A stretch of DNA of 64,000 bases from contig NZ_NFJR01000010.1 in NCBI RefSeq assembly GCF_002159975.1, positions 1 to 64,000 on the forward strand, written 5' to 3'. Each line of letters starts with the position of its first letter. Within the stretch, counting starts at the first letter, position 1. The notes below the pieces were generated by a model. The model made no database searches and was not told the origin of the DNA. It worked only from the letters and a program-made list of their open reading frames with translations. A program made the position numbers and the translations under genes. Below are positions 45,288-53,497 of the stretch, piece by piece. Origin of the DNA: Barnesiella sp. An22 (lineage in GTDB: Bacteria; Bacteroidota; Bacteroidia; Bacteroidales; Barnesiellaceae).

Positions 45288-46553
45288 CTAACTATGAGTT
45301 TTTGCTTTCATCAACCGCTTAGCCATGAGATAAATCGATACGCCTATAGCTCCCCTTATTGCCAACAGCACGAACGCAACTCCCACATAACTAAATCGGG
45401 GGACCAGAATCCAGGCCAAAGCGAAGCCAACCAGAGACCACACAACATATATGTCGCGTATCAAATTTTCTTTTCCTACGAGGACCAAATAATTAGTACC
45501 ATAAGAATTGGACAGAAATAAAAAAATTGGCGACAATGCCAAGATGCGAATAACAGTTGCCGAATCGGAAAAATTGGGCGTCAAGAATATATCGACAAAG
45601 AGATTGGCTCCCAAAAACATAAGCAAACTCATCAATATGGCTATAGTTCCCGTAATTTTTACATAGAGGCTATGCTTCTCCTCGTGCCGGGCCAGGAACG
45701 GGAAAAAAGCTCTCGAAAGAACCTGTGTCAACTGATCGACTATCCCGTGAAATTTTTCTCCGCCCGAATAGATACCTGTTGCACCGTCTCCACAATAGGT
45801 CCGCAACAAGATTACCGAAAAATTATTATATAAGTTGGGAACAATCAAACTTATAAACATATTTGTCGAATTTTTCAATCGTCTGAAAATCGGACCAAAC
45901 TTCGGGAATCGCACATAAATACCATAACGTTTTACCAAAACAAACATGGCTATTATACCGCTAACGATGTATCCGCAAGCCACCAAAAGCGGCTGAAACA
46001 TATAATCGCTCTGCTCACGAATAACGACAAACACCAATACCGTAAATATCAGTTTCGACAGCACATTCAAGATAGTAATATATTTCATCTGCTCAAATGC
46101 CTGAAACAGCCACTCAGGAAACAGTATATGTCCTGGTATATAGGCAAAAGTCAACAACAACAGCAACTCTGTTTCTTTTGACAGCGAAAACAAGGGCAAC
46201 AATGAAAAAAGCAAAAAGAAACATATCGCCATCAAGGTTAGTTTCGAAAAAATCACCTCACTGAATATTTGCGAAACCACATCTATATCTTCACGAGCCC
46301 GAGCGGCATCACGAGTCGCCGTATAGTTGAACCCCCAATCCACGACAGTCTCTACAATCACAATTACTGCCGTAGCAAAAGCTATCGCTCCAAATTTTTC
46401 TACCCCTATCACACGCGTAAGATAAGGCAAAGTAATAAGGGGAAAAACAAACGATATGATTTTGAGGATGGACAAATAGAAAAAATTTCCTACCAATCCC
46501 CGTATATCCTGATTCTGAAAAAGCGATTTTATTTTCGACTTGTTCAACCGCAT
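45288..46553 (-). CDS. wzx: Polysaccharide flippase, Wzx type
   Basis: 421 residues from the ATG at 46553, whose first base overlaps the stop of the epimerase gene (TAATG arrangement). Twelve or more hydrophobic segments; N-terminal LVGNFFYLSILKIISFVFPLITLPYLTRVIG is typical of the polysaccharide biosynthesis (MATE-like) flippases. It moves lipid-linked repeat units across the inner membrane. AT-rich. Confidence 0.92.
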   Translation of the reverse strand: MRLNKSKIKSLFQNQDIRGLVGNFFYLSILKIISFVFPLITLPYLTRVIGVEKFGAIAFATAVIVIVETVVDWGFNYTATRDAARAREDIDVVSQIFSEVIFSKLTLMAICFFLLFSLLPLFSLSKETELLLLLTFAYIPGHILFPEWLFQAFEQMKYITILNVLSKLIFTVLVFVVIREQSDYMFQPLLVACGYIVSGIIAMFVLVKRYGIYVRFPKFGPIFRRLKNSTNMFISLIVPNLYNNFSVILLRTYCGDGATGIYSGGEKFHGIVDQLTQVLSRAFFPFLARHEEKHSLYVKITGTIAILMSLLMFLGANLFVDIFLTPNFSDSATVIRILALSPIFLFLSNSYGTNYLVLVGKENLIRDIYVVWSLVGFALAWILVPRFSYVGVAFVLLAIRGAIGVSIYLMAKRLMKAKTHS

Positions 46554-47572
46554 TATTCTTCCCGACAATTATACGTCTTGTACCAGTCCACAAAGTGAGC
46601 AATTCCCTCGCTTAATGTCACTGAAGGTCTAAATCCGAAAGTCTGTTCAAATTTCGACGAATCGGCATAAGTTTGATACACATCGCCAGCCTGCATCGGA
46701 TACATCTCCAACTGGGCTTTCTTACCCATATTCTCTTCTATAATGTGAATAAAGTCCATCAAAGGTACCGGGTGGCCGCATCCTACATTATAAATATCGA
46801 ATACATGGTCTTTGTCTCGGGTATAATCTATTGCTCTTATGGTAGCCTCCACAATATCATCGATATAGGTAAAATCTCTCGACAGATTGCCTTGATTGAA
46901 CACCTTTATGGGACGCCCTTCGTCAATCGCTTTTACAAAGAGTGAAGGAGCCATGTCGGGACGGCCCCAAGGCCCGTAAACCGTAAAATATCGCAAACCC
47001 GTAGTAGGTATGCCATACAAATGGGCATAGACATGAGCCATCAGTTCATCGGCCTTTTTGGTAGCAGCATACAGGCTCACAGGCTTATCGGTCTTATCCT
47101 CTTCCGAAAAAGGCACATGGGTATCCATACCGTACACACTGCTCGACGAGGCAAACACAAAATGGGAGACCGGATAGTGTCTTACACATTCCAAGAGATT
47201 GACGAACCCTACCAAATTACTTTCGACATACGCATAAGGGTTATCTATGGAATATCTTACTCCGGCCTGGGCTGCCAAGCTACATACCTTATCAAACTTC
47301 TCTTCTCGGAAAAGAGATTGCAATGCCTCCCGATCCGCCAGATCTATCTTGACAAATCTCAATCGGTCGTATCGATGGCTCTGCACAATTACCCCATCTG
47401 CTATCTCCTCTTTTTCAATTCCCAACAAAGCTAAACGGGAATATTTCAACTCTATATCATAATAATCGTTCAGATTATCAAGTGCTACGATATCATAACC
47501 ATGGTCTATTAAGCCTTGGCACAAATTACTTCCTATAAATCCGGCACCACCAGTAACCAATATTTTCATCAT
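46553..47572 (-). CDS. NAD-dependent epimerase, UDP-glucuronate 4-epimerase type
   Basis: 339 residues. Rossmann motif VTGGAGFIGSNL at the start, catalytic Tyr and Lys in YAATKK near 168, and the substrate-binding region GPWGRPDMAP near 200, which is characteristic of UDP-glucuronate 4-epimerases. Length and the LDNLNDYYD motif also fit. It would supply UDP-galacturonate. Starts 6 nt after the upxY stop. UDP-glucose or other UDP-sugar specificity cannot be excluded. Confidence 0.9.
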   Translation of the reverse strand: MMKILVTGGAGFIGSNLCQGLIDHGYDIVALDNLNDYYDIELKYSRLALLGIEKEEIADGVIVQSHRYDRLRFVKIDLADREALQSLFREEKFDKVCSLAAQAGVRYSIDNPYAYVESNLVGFVNLLECVRHYPVSHFVFASSSSVYGMDTHVPFSEEDKTDKPVSLYAATKKADELMAHVYAHLYGIPTTGLRYFTVYGPWGRPDMAPSLFVKAIDEGRPIKVFNQGNLSRDFTYIDDIVEATIRAIDYTRDKDHVFDIYNVGCGHPVPLMDFIHIIEENMGKKAQLEMYPMQAGDVYQTYADSSKFEQTFGFRPSVTLSEGIAHFVDWYKTYNCREE

Positions 47573-47578
47573 TCAAAT

Positions 47579-48181
47579 TTATATCTTCTCCAAATAACTG
47601 CCCGGTATATAGACCGTGGCTACGGTAAAGAGGTTGTCTATCCGAACCACCACGCGGCGATGGCCGGCTATGCGCACCAGTTCGCCTTCGATGCCGGCAA
47701 AACTGCCGGCGACAACCCGCACGCGGTCGCCCCGACGCAGGTCGTGAGGCAGCACCTCGATTTCGTTCTCGTGGTGTTCTACCAGATAGATGAAGTCCTC
47801 CATCTGCTTGTCGGGCACTCGCAACAGCGAGCGGCTGGAAAAGTCGCGAACATACCGCATGGGGTAACCATAGTCGTTGATAAGCGAAATGCACTCTTTT
47901 TTACAACCATGAACGAATATCAACCCGCTGATAAAAGGGACTTCGACCTTCTTACGCTTTCCGCCAATCTCTTTGACAGTTTCGCGAAAAGGGATAAAGT
48001 GCTCCACCCCCATGCGGGTAAGAAGCTCCTTTATCTTGCGTTCCTGGCGATAGGTTTTCGCCACATACCACCCTTCTTCTTCAGCATCCGGCATATTCGG
48101 TTCGGTTTTGACAAAGCCTAAGCCTCCAGGCGACAAAACGTCGTCCTCGACTATATCAGGCACTCCTGCTATCTCTTGCAT
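47579..48181 (-). CDS. UpxY-family transcription antiterminator (NusG-like)
   Basis: 200 residues. About 38 N-terminal residues precede an NGN domain (WYVAKTYRQERKIKELLTRMGVEHFIP, near 38-130), then a KOW motif (RRGDRVRVVAGSFAGIEGELVRI, near 148-172). UpxY proteins are encoded first in Bacteroidales capsule operons and act in cis to prevent premature termination of the long operon. It is followed by 12 co-oriented capsule genes. No UpxZ inhibitor gene is present. Less AT-rich than the genes that follow. Confidence 0.93.
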   Translation of the reverse strand: MQEIAGVPDIVEDDVLSPGGLGFVKTEPNMPDAEEEGWYVAKTYRQERKIKELLTRMGVEHFIPFRETVKEIGGKRKKVEVPFISGLIFVHGCKKECISLINDYGYPMRYVRDFSSRSLLRVPDKQMEDFIYLVEHHENEIEVLPHDLRRGDRVRVVAGSFAGIEGELVRIAGHRRVVVRIDNLFTVATVYIPGSYLEKI

Positions 48182-48222
48182 TTTAACCTCTTAAACAGAG
48201 TTGTAAATACAATTTAACTATG

Positions 48223-48230
48223 CAAATATA
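48223..48230 (-). promoter_or_regulatory. -7 promoter element of the capsule operon
   Basis: TATATTTG on the minus strand fits TAnnTTTG. Start of upxY at 48181 gives a leader of about 38 nt, short for an UpxY-controlled operon. No convincing -33 TTG or flanking long inverted repeats for promoter inversion. Confidence 0.5.
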
Positions 48231-48328
48231 ACGAGAAATGGTTACATTTTAATATTATTTACGCTATTATTCCCAATAGATAAAAGAATTTGCCACCCTT
48301 TCTGCAAGGCCTCTTAAAGAGGGGATGC

Positions 48329-48370
48329 AAAAAACGCCGCCATCCCCCTCATACCGAGGAGAATGGCGGC
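48329..48370 (-). terminator. Intrinsic terminator after the repeat-protein gene
   Basis: Minus-strand GCCGCCAT...ATGGCGGC stem (48370-48363 with 48343-48336), extended by imperfect pairs, then six T residues. It insulates the sigma-54 unit from the capsule operon. Confidence 0.88.
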
Positions 48371-48445
48371 TCCATCATCTTCACTAATACAGATAAAAAT
48401 AAGAACGCTTTTTCTAAAGATTAACTCACTTATCCGATGCAAAAG

Positions 48446-48997
48446 TTATGCGATAGAATTTTGGGCTTGAGGCTCATCCTTCTGCGGCTCCTGAGTGGGA
48501 ACGCTGTCGGTGGGCTCTTCGGTCAGGCCGAGCAGATAGAGATTGGCTTGAGGCTCATCCTTTTGCGGCTCCTGCGTGGGAACACTGTCAGTGGGCTCTT
48601 CGGTCAGGCCAAGCAGATAGAGATTGGCTTGGGGCTCATCCTTCTGAGGCTCCTGCGTGGGAACGCTGTCGGTGGGCTCTTCGGTCAGGCCGAGCAGATA
48701 GAGATTGGCTTGAGGCTCGTCTTTCTGAGGCTCTTGAGTGGGAACGCTGTCGGCAGGAGCCGGCTCCTCATTCAGACAGAACAGAGACTTTTCACTCTGC
48801 GGTTCTTGAGAGGGGACACTGTCAGCAGGAGCCGGCTCTTCATTCAGACCGAACAGACTTGCCTCTCCTTGGGGTTCCTGTGCAGGAACACTATCGGTTT
48901 GTGCCGGTTCTTCGCTCGGACTCTGTGCATACGAAACAAAAGATGAAACGCTAACCGACATCATAAATACTGCGACTGATAACATTAACTTTTTCAT
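48446..48997 (-). CDS. Secreted Glu/Pro-rich tandem-repeat protein, function unknown
   Basis: 183 residues. A signal peptide (Met-Lys-Lys, hydrophobic core, cleavage after SYA) precedes six tandem repeats: two of 24 residues (EEPAxxDSVPxQEPQxExSLFxLN), one of 29, two identical units of 27 (EEPTDSVPTQEPQKDEPQAN with LYLLGLT) and a partial last one. There is one Cys and no lipobox or membrane segment, so it should be periplasmic or released. The nearly identical 81-bp DNA units allow copy-number change. Upstream are a near-consensus sigma-54 promoter and an enhancer-like array, with the activator genes adjacent. No family recognised. Confidence 0.75.
   Translation of the reverse strand: MKKLMLSVAVFMMSVSVSSFVSYAQSPSEEPAQTDSVPAQEPQGEASLFGLNEEPAPADSVPSQEPQSEKSLFCLNEEPAPADSVPTQEPQKDEPQANLYLLGLTEEPTDSVPTQEPQKDEPQANLYLLGLTEEPTDSVPTQEPQKDEPQANLYLLGLTEEPTDSVPTQEPQKDEPQAQNSIA
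48466..48790. repeat. 81-bp tandem repeats inside the secreted repeat-protein gene
   Basis: Successive copies of the unit beginning GGCTTGAGGCTCATCC start near 48466, 48547, 48628 and 48709, a period of 81 bp, with only a few substitutions. A more diverged copy follows. The period is a multiple of three, so gain or loss keeps the frame. Confidence 0.85.
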
Positions 48998-48999
48998 AA

Positions 49000-49006
49000 T
49001 TCCACA
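49000..49006 (-). promoter_or_regulatory. TGTGGAA copy directly before the repeat-protein start codon
   Basis: The heptamer of the enhancer array recurs 2 nt upstream of the ATG at 48997, inside the predicted leader, where it could bear on translation or regulator binding. Confidence 0.4.
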
Positions 49007-49052
49007 TTTTTAAGTTATACACTCTATTATTCCATTCTTCGCCTAATGAAAA

Positions 49053-49068
49053 TACAATCGCCGTGCCA
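49053..49068 (-). promoter_or_regulatory. Sigma-54 (-24/-12) promoter of the repeat-protein gene
   Basis: The minus strand reads TGGCACGGCGATTGTA against the consensus TGGCACGnnnnTTGCW: only the C at -12 differs. GG and GT are spaced correctly. Start of transcription should be near 49043, about 45 nt before the ATG. Confidence 0.75.
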
Positions 49069-49136
49069 ATGGCGCCAATATGCACATAAAGCTCTATTTA
49101 TTAAGATATTAAAAAATAATACCACTTGTAGCATAG

Positions 49137-49188
49137 TGTGGAATAGTGTGGAACAGATGTGGAGTGGTGTGGAAAAATTCCACACCAC
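49137..49188 (-). promoter_or_regulatory. Enhancer-like array of TGTGGAA sites
   Basis: TGTGGA(A) on the plus strand begins at 49137, 49147, 49158 and 49168, spacings of 10, 11 and 10 bp, so all face one side of the helix. TTCCACA at 49078+100 (49178-49184) is inverted, giving the dyad GTGGTGTGGAA-AAA-TTCCACACCAC (49164-49188). It lies about 95-145 bp upstream of the predicted sigma-54 start site, the usual place for NtrC-type activators. Confidence 0.65.
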
Positions 49189-49286
49189 ACACCCAAAAAG
49201 CATCGGGACACCCCAATTGGAGTGCCCCGATATAGATGTACGGGAACCGAGATTGAAAGGCGACAATCACCCCCACCCGCCCGGCT

Positions 49287-50612
49287 TCACTCGATGTGAT
49301 ACAGTTTGAGTTTGTTGTAGAGTGTCTTGCGATCGATGCCCAGCATTTCGGCCGCCCGGCTCTTGTTGCCTGCACAGTGTTGCAGAGCGGCCACAATCTT
49401 GGTGCGTTCGCTCTCGGGGTCGTGCAATGCGGCCGTCCGTTTCGCAGACTCGGCAACCTCCAGCCCCAGATGTTCCACCCCGACGGGAGCTCCTTGCGAC
49501 AGCAGGGCGGCCCGCATTACGGTATTGCGCATCTCGCGCAAGTTACCGGGCCAGCGATAGCGACAAATCTGCTCCATGGCATCGGGCCGGAATCCCGGGA
49601 CGGGCTTCTCCAACTCGCGATTGGCCTGGTCCAGAAAGAAGTTGGCAAAGAGTGGAATATCTTCGCCCCGCTCACACAGGCGAGGCATATGGATGGTAAA
49701 CTCATTGATGCGGTGATACAAATCTTCGCGGAAGGTACCCGCGGCTATGGCAGCCTTCAAGTCTTCGTTGGTAGCGGCAATCAACCGCACATCGACCTTA
49801 ATATCGGTCGTGGTACCTATCGGCTTGACCCTCCGCTCCTGCAACACCCGGAGCAGTTGTATCTGCACGTCGTAACTGAGGTTGCCTATCTCGTCGAGAA
49901 ATATCGTGCCTCCGTCGGCCTCGACAAAGGCTCCCACCTTGTCTTCGATAGCCCCCGTAAACGACCCCTTCTTATGACCGAAGAACTCGGAGGCGGCCAA
50001 CTCCCTAGGGATGGCTCCGCAATCGATGGCCACAAACGGACGGTCGGCTCGCTTGCTCAACTGGTGTATCCGCTTGGCCACATACTCTTTACCTGTACCA
50101 CTCGCCCCGTTGATTAAGACCGACATGCTGGTAGGGGCTACCAACCGTACATACGAATAGAGCTGCCGGGCAGCTTCGCTCTGCCCCTCGAGATAGCCGG
50201 GCTCTTCGGGTGCAGCCTTTGGCTTGGGCTGCTTCGGTTCGACGGCACGGGCGGCGGCCCCGAGTACCTCGTTGATTTTTTGCAACAGATCTTCGGGATT
50301 GACCGGCTTGGCTATATAATCCTTGGCCCCCAGTTTCATGGCCTGGACGGCCGAGGGGATGGCTGCATAACTGGTCATCACGATAACCGGCACCGGTTGC
50401 CGCCGGGCATTGAGCCACTCCAGCAGGTCGATGCCTTCGCCATCGGGCAGCCGCAAGTCGCACAGCACCAAGTCGACGGCTTCGTCCTGCAGTGCACGCC
50501 GGGCCGCTCCCACCCCCGAAACCGAGGTGATGGCAAAGCCCTTTTTGGTAAGCCACGTCTGCAGCATGAGGGCAAATGTAGTATCGTCCTCGACGATAAG
50601 AATATGGTTCAT
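49287..50612 (-). CDS. NtrC-family sigma-54-dependent response regulator
   Basis: 441 residues. Receiver domain 1-120 with acceptor Asp52 (LCDLRLPDG) and Lys102; AAA+ domain with Walker A GASGTGKE at 169-176, sigma-54 contact loop GSFTGA at 216-221 (Ser in place of the usual Ala) and Walker B TIFLDE near 236-241; Fis-type helix-turn-helix at the C-terminus (NKSRAAEMLGIDRKTLYNKLK). It remodels sigma-54 polymerase after phosphorylation. Its start overlaps the hybrid kinase stop by 4 nt. The enhancer-like array and sigma-54 promoter immediately downstream point to the repeat-protein gene as a target. Confidence 0.95.
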   Translation of the reverse strand: MNHILIVEDDTTFALMLQTWLTKKGFAITSVSGVGAARRALQDEAVDLVLCDLRLPDGEGIDLLEWLNARRQPVPVIVMTSYAAIPSAVQAMKLGAKDYIAKPVNPEDLLQKINEVLGAAARAVEPKQPKPKAAPEEPGYLEGQSEAARQLYSYVRLVAPTSMSVLINGASGTGKEYVAKRIHQLSKRADRPFVAIDCGAIPRELAASEFFGHKKGSFTGAIEDKVGAFVEADGGTIFLDEIGNLSYDVQIQLLRVLQERRVKPIGTTTDIKVDVRLIAATNEDLKAAIAAGTFREDLYHRINEFTIHMPRLCERGEDIPLFANFFLDQANRELEKPVPGFRPDAMEQICRYRWPGNLREMRNTVMRAALLSQGAPVGVEHLGLEVAESAKRTAALHDPESERTKIVAALQHCAGNKSRAAEMLGIDRKTLYNKLKLYHIE

Positions 50613-53065
50613 GGTTGTTGTTCCTCCTTTCTTAAAATAGCTTGCAACTCGTCCCGTATCTGCCCGGCACAGGCGAGCAGAGGGGTCAAGTGTTCCGACA
50701 GGCTATCGCTCCACGGGGCAGCCCCCTCCTCTTCCAGTCGCGAAAGCAACGGCAGCATGTCCGAGAGCTTCAGCATGGCAAAAAGCGGCTGCCATTTGTG
50801 AGCCATACGGGTAACGACTACCCCGTTGCGCGTCTCGCGAGCCTGCTCCAGCTCTTCGATCTGGGTCGTAAGTTCGTGCAAGAGGGTTTCCAGTATCTTC
50901 ACACGGGCGGCCCGGTCGTCACCGGCAAACACGGTGAGCGGCGAAAAGTCATATCGCCCCTGCGACTCTTCACCTTCGGCGGTCACAGGCTGCGGCTCGG
51001 CTACGGCCCGAGGTACCTCGTGCCAAATGGCCGACAGGCAGTCGGACAGCTGTGCCAACGAGAAGGGTTTGCGTAACACACGCGAAAAGCCTTCGGACAA
51101 CAGACGCTCCGAATCGCTGCGGGCCGTGACCACGACCACGGGAATATCCCGGGCCCGGGGCACCGACGAATCGCGCAACGATTTCAAGAACTGCACACCA
51201 TCCATCTCGGGCATCTGCATATCGGTAAAGACGGCGTCGAAGGGTTCGTGCTCCAGATAGCTGACCACCTCTTCGGGCCGCACACAGGAGACCGCCTCCA
51301 CGCCGAGTTGTTTCAACTGGTTTTCAAAGAGGGTCAATTGTATCTTGTCGTCGTCGAGCAACAGGCAGCGGCGCCCGGCAAAGGCGGGAGCTTCGGGCTC
51401 GGCCTCGCCGTCGACCTTGTCGAGCGGAATCTCTACGGTGAAGGTACTGCCCACCCCCTCCTGGCTGCGCACATCGAGCCGGCCGCCGAGCAGGTCGACC
51501 AACTGCCGGGTAATCGTCAAGCCCAACCCGAAGCCTTCGATACCCTGGGCCGACGACAAGCGGGTAAAGGCCTGGAATATCTGTTCCAAATCGTCACGGG
51601 CAATGCCCCGCCCCGTATCGCTCACCGAGAAGACCAGGTATTGTCCCCGCACGAATAGATGCACGGTGACCCGTCCCCGGGCGGTAAACTTCAACGCATT
51701 GGAGAGCAGGTTGTCGACAATCTGCTGGATGCGCAACGGATCGCCCGCAAAGGTGGCATTGGCCGACGGTTCGGCCTTCAACTCCAGCGTCAACTGCTTC
51801 TTCTCGGCCACCGGCTGCATGGCCGAGACAATCTTCTCGAACAACACCCGCGGATTGAAGGTAAGGTGATTGACATCGAGTTTGTGCGACTCCAGCCGAT
51901 AAAAGTCGAGCAGGTCGCTCACCAGCGACAACAGATGGTCGGACGAGGCCTTCATATTTTGCAGATAGAACCGCTGCCGCTCGCTGTTGTCGAGCCTCAT
52001 CATCAGTTCTACATATCCGATAATCGAACTGAGCGGAGCCTTGAAGTCGTGCGTAATTGTCAGCATCAGCTTCTCGCGAGCCTCCAGCAGCTCTTCGGCC
52101 CGACGGCGGGCCTCCTCCAGTTCGCGACGCCAGCGGTCGTCGCGCATCCAGCCCCGCCACACCATGATGCCGAATATCAACGCCAGCACGATAGCCCCCG
52201 AGGCCACCCCCACCAGAGCATTCATCGACTCCTGGCGGATAGCCTCGTTGCGGTCGAGAATCCGCTCCGAGACCAACAGTTGCTCCTGCTCGAAGCTACT
52301 CATCAGCCGGCCTATCTGCCCGCTCAACCGCTGGTTGTCAAACCGCAGTCGCCAGCGTTCCCGCTCGAGGGCCTGCTTCGAGAGCTCGCGACTCTCGTGA
52401 AAACCGCTCTCCATGGCCTTCAGGTCCAGAGCCAGCGAATCGCTCAAAGCCCCAATCCGCCGCGACTCCGACCGAATGCTGTCGAGTCCGCCCGGCGACT
52501 TGCCCGATATGGCATCGGCTATGCGACCGAACAGATTGCGCCGCTTGCGCTTCTCCATGAGCGAATCGCTCTTCTGGGCCAACTTTTGCTGATGGGCATG
52601 AATAAGGAGCAAGGAGTCTTGCTGACGCATGATGTCGTCGAACTTGCGATTTTGTTCCTCGGCCACATCGATCGACGTACTCATCAACCGACGGATGACC
52701 GAATTTTTCCGATTCAACAGATAGACAATGCTGTCGATACGCGACAACTGCACCGAGTCGGCAGTGATGTTACACAACGAATCGACGCACGACACGGCAT
52801 CGTTCATCAAACGCCGGTACACCGGATAATCGGAATAGCGTCCCCACACCAGCGATTGCCCCAGCGTCTCGGTACGATAGAGCAGCGACAGCGCATCGGA
52901 TACTCGATGGCGCTTGGCCGTCATATCCTCCTCAACCTCACGCACCGATACCAACAGCCCTATCTCGTGATAGACAAACCACGAGGAGGAGAGCAGCACG
53001 ACAACGAGCAGCAAATATCCCCACAACGCCTTGTTGCGGGTAGCTTTTCGGGAATAGGAAGCCAT
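50609..53065 (-). CDS. Hybrid sensor histidine kinase with receiver and Hpt domains
   Basis: 818 residues. Membrane segments near 14-34 and 284-304 enclose a mostly helical periplasmic sensor region of about 245 residues. Then come a dimerisation/phospho-acceptor domain with His339 (TITHDFKAPLSS), an HATPase domain (DNLLSNALKF near 451, SDTGRGIA near 482), a receiver with Asp615 (FTDMQMPEMDG), and an Hpt domain with His756 (MAHKWQPLFAML). The phosphorelay His339-Asp615-His756-Asp52 of the adjacent regulator is the natural reading. Signal unknown. A single TGTGGAA site and a weak -7 element (53083-53090) lie upstream. Confidence 0.94.
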   Translation of the reverse strand: MASYSRKATRNKALWGYLLLVVVLLSSSWFVYHEIGLLVSVREVEEDMTAKRHRVSDALSLLYRTETLGQSLVWGRYSDYPVYRRLMNDAVSCVDSLCNITADSVQLSRIDSIVYLLNRKNSVIRRLMSTSIDVAEEQNRKFDDIMRQQDSLLLIHAHQQKLAQKSDSLMEKRKRRNLFGRIADAISGKSPGGLDSIRSESRRIGALSDSLALDLKAMESGFHESRELSKQALERERWRLRFDNQRLSGQIGRLMSSFEQEQLLVSERILDRNEAIRQESMNALVGVASGAIVLALIFGIMVWRGWMRDDRWRRELEEARRRAEELLEAREKLMLTITHDFKAPLSSIIGYVELMMRLDNSERQRFYLQNMKASSDHLLSLVSDLLDFYRLESHKLDVNHLTFNPRVLFEKIVSAMQPVAEKKQLTLELKAEPSANATFAGDPLRIQQIVDNLLSNALKFTARGRVTVHLFVRGQYLVFSVSDTGRGIARDDLEQIFQAFTRLSSAQGIEGFGLGLTITRQLVDLLGGRLDVRSQEGVGSTFTVEIPLDKVDGEAEPEAPAFAGRRCLLLDDDKIQLTLFENQLKQLGVEAVSCVRPEEVVSYLEHEPFDAVFTDMQMPEMDGVQFLKSLRDSSVPRARDIPVVVVTARSDSERLLSEGFSRVLRKPFSLAQLSDCLSAIWHEVPRAVAEPQPVTAEGEESQGRYDFSPLTVFAGDDRAARVKILETLLHELTTQIEELEQARETRNGVVVTRMAHKWQPLFAMLKLSDMLPLLSRLEEEGAAPWSDSLSEHLTPLLACAGQIRDELQAILRKEEQQP

Positions 53066-53082
53066 AGTTCACGATTTGGCGG

Positions 53083-53104
53083 TGAAGATAAAAAAATTTC
53101 CACA
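53083..53104 (-). promoter_or_regulatory. Possible promoter of the kinase-regulator operon with one TGTGGAA site
   Basis: TATCTTCA (53090-53083, minus strand) is a weak -7 element; TGTGGAA (53104-53098) lies just upstream, the same heptamer as in the enhancer array, suggesting autoregulation. Confidence 0.35.
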
Positions 53105-53497
53105 AAAACCAGCCCCTCCTCCCCCCGCTATTTTTCATTCCACCTCTTCCTCCCTACCCGAAACGGCCCCACGCCTGCCCCCCAACTACATGCCGGCCAT
53201 CAGCATCGGCCGCCATTCATGACATACACTCGGGGGCATCACACCTTTTTAATAAGGAGGGACGAAAAACAGCTCCTGTCCACGGCTCAAAACGCACCAC
53301 GGCCTGCCACAGGTTTCCCGTTCACTTCTGCCGCCTGCTTACCCTACCCATCCCCCTCCCCAAAAACGGTCCGGACCGGATCCGTTTCACAGCTTTACAG
53401 CGATTATCTCCCGTTTTTTATACCCCACTCATACAGAAACGGAAAATATGAACATACAGTAGGGAAATCTCATCGCGATAAAGCATATATAACTACC
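53105..53497. other. Non-coding region between the kinase operon and the efflux operon
   Basis: About 390 bp without a convincing gene. It holds recurring AAACGG/CCGTTT hexamers at 53161-53166, 53364-53369, 53382-53387, 53411-53416 and 53437-53442. The pair at 53364-53387 forms an imperfect dyad around the palindrome CGGTCCGGACCG (53367-53378). These are candidate regulator sites for the efflux operon. Confidence 0.4.

Noticed and set aside
48182-48328. Invertible capsule promoter
   Set aside because: Only 6-bp inverted matches (CCTCTT at 48187 and AAGAGG at 48317) flank the promoter, too short for the known Bacteroides invertible promoters, and no recombinase gene is nearby.
48466-48790. 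Regular repeats resembling a CRISPR array
   Set aside because: The repeats are contiguous 81-bp coding units without spacers and lie in frame within a secreted protein gene.
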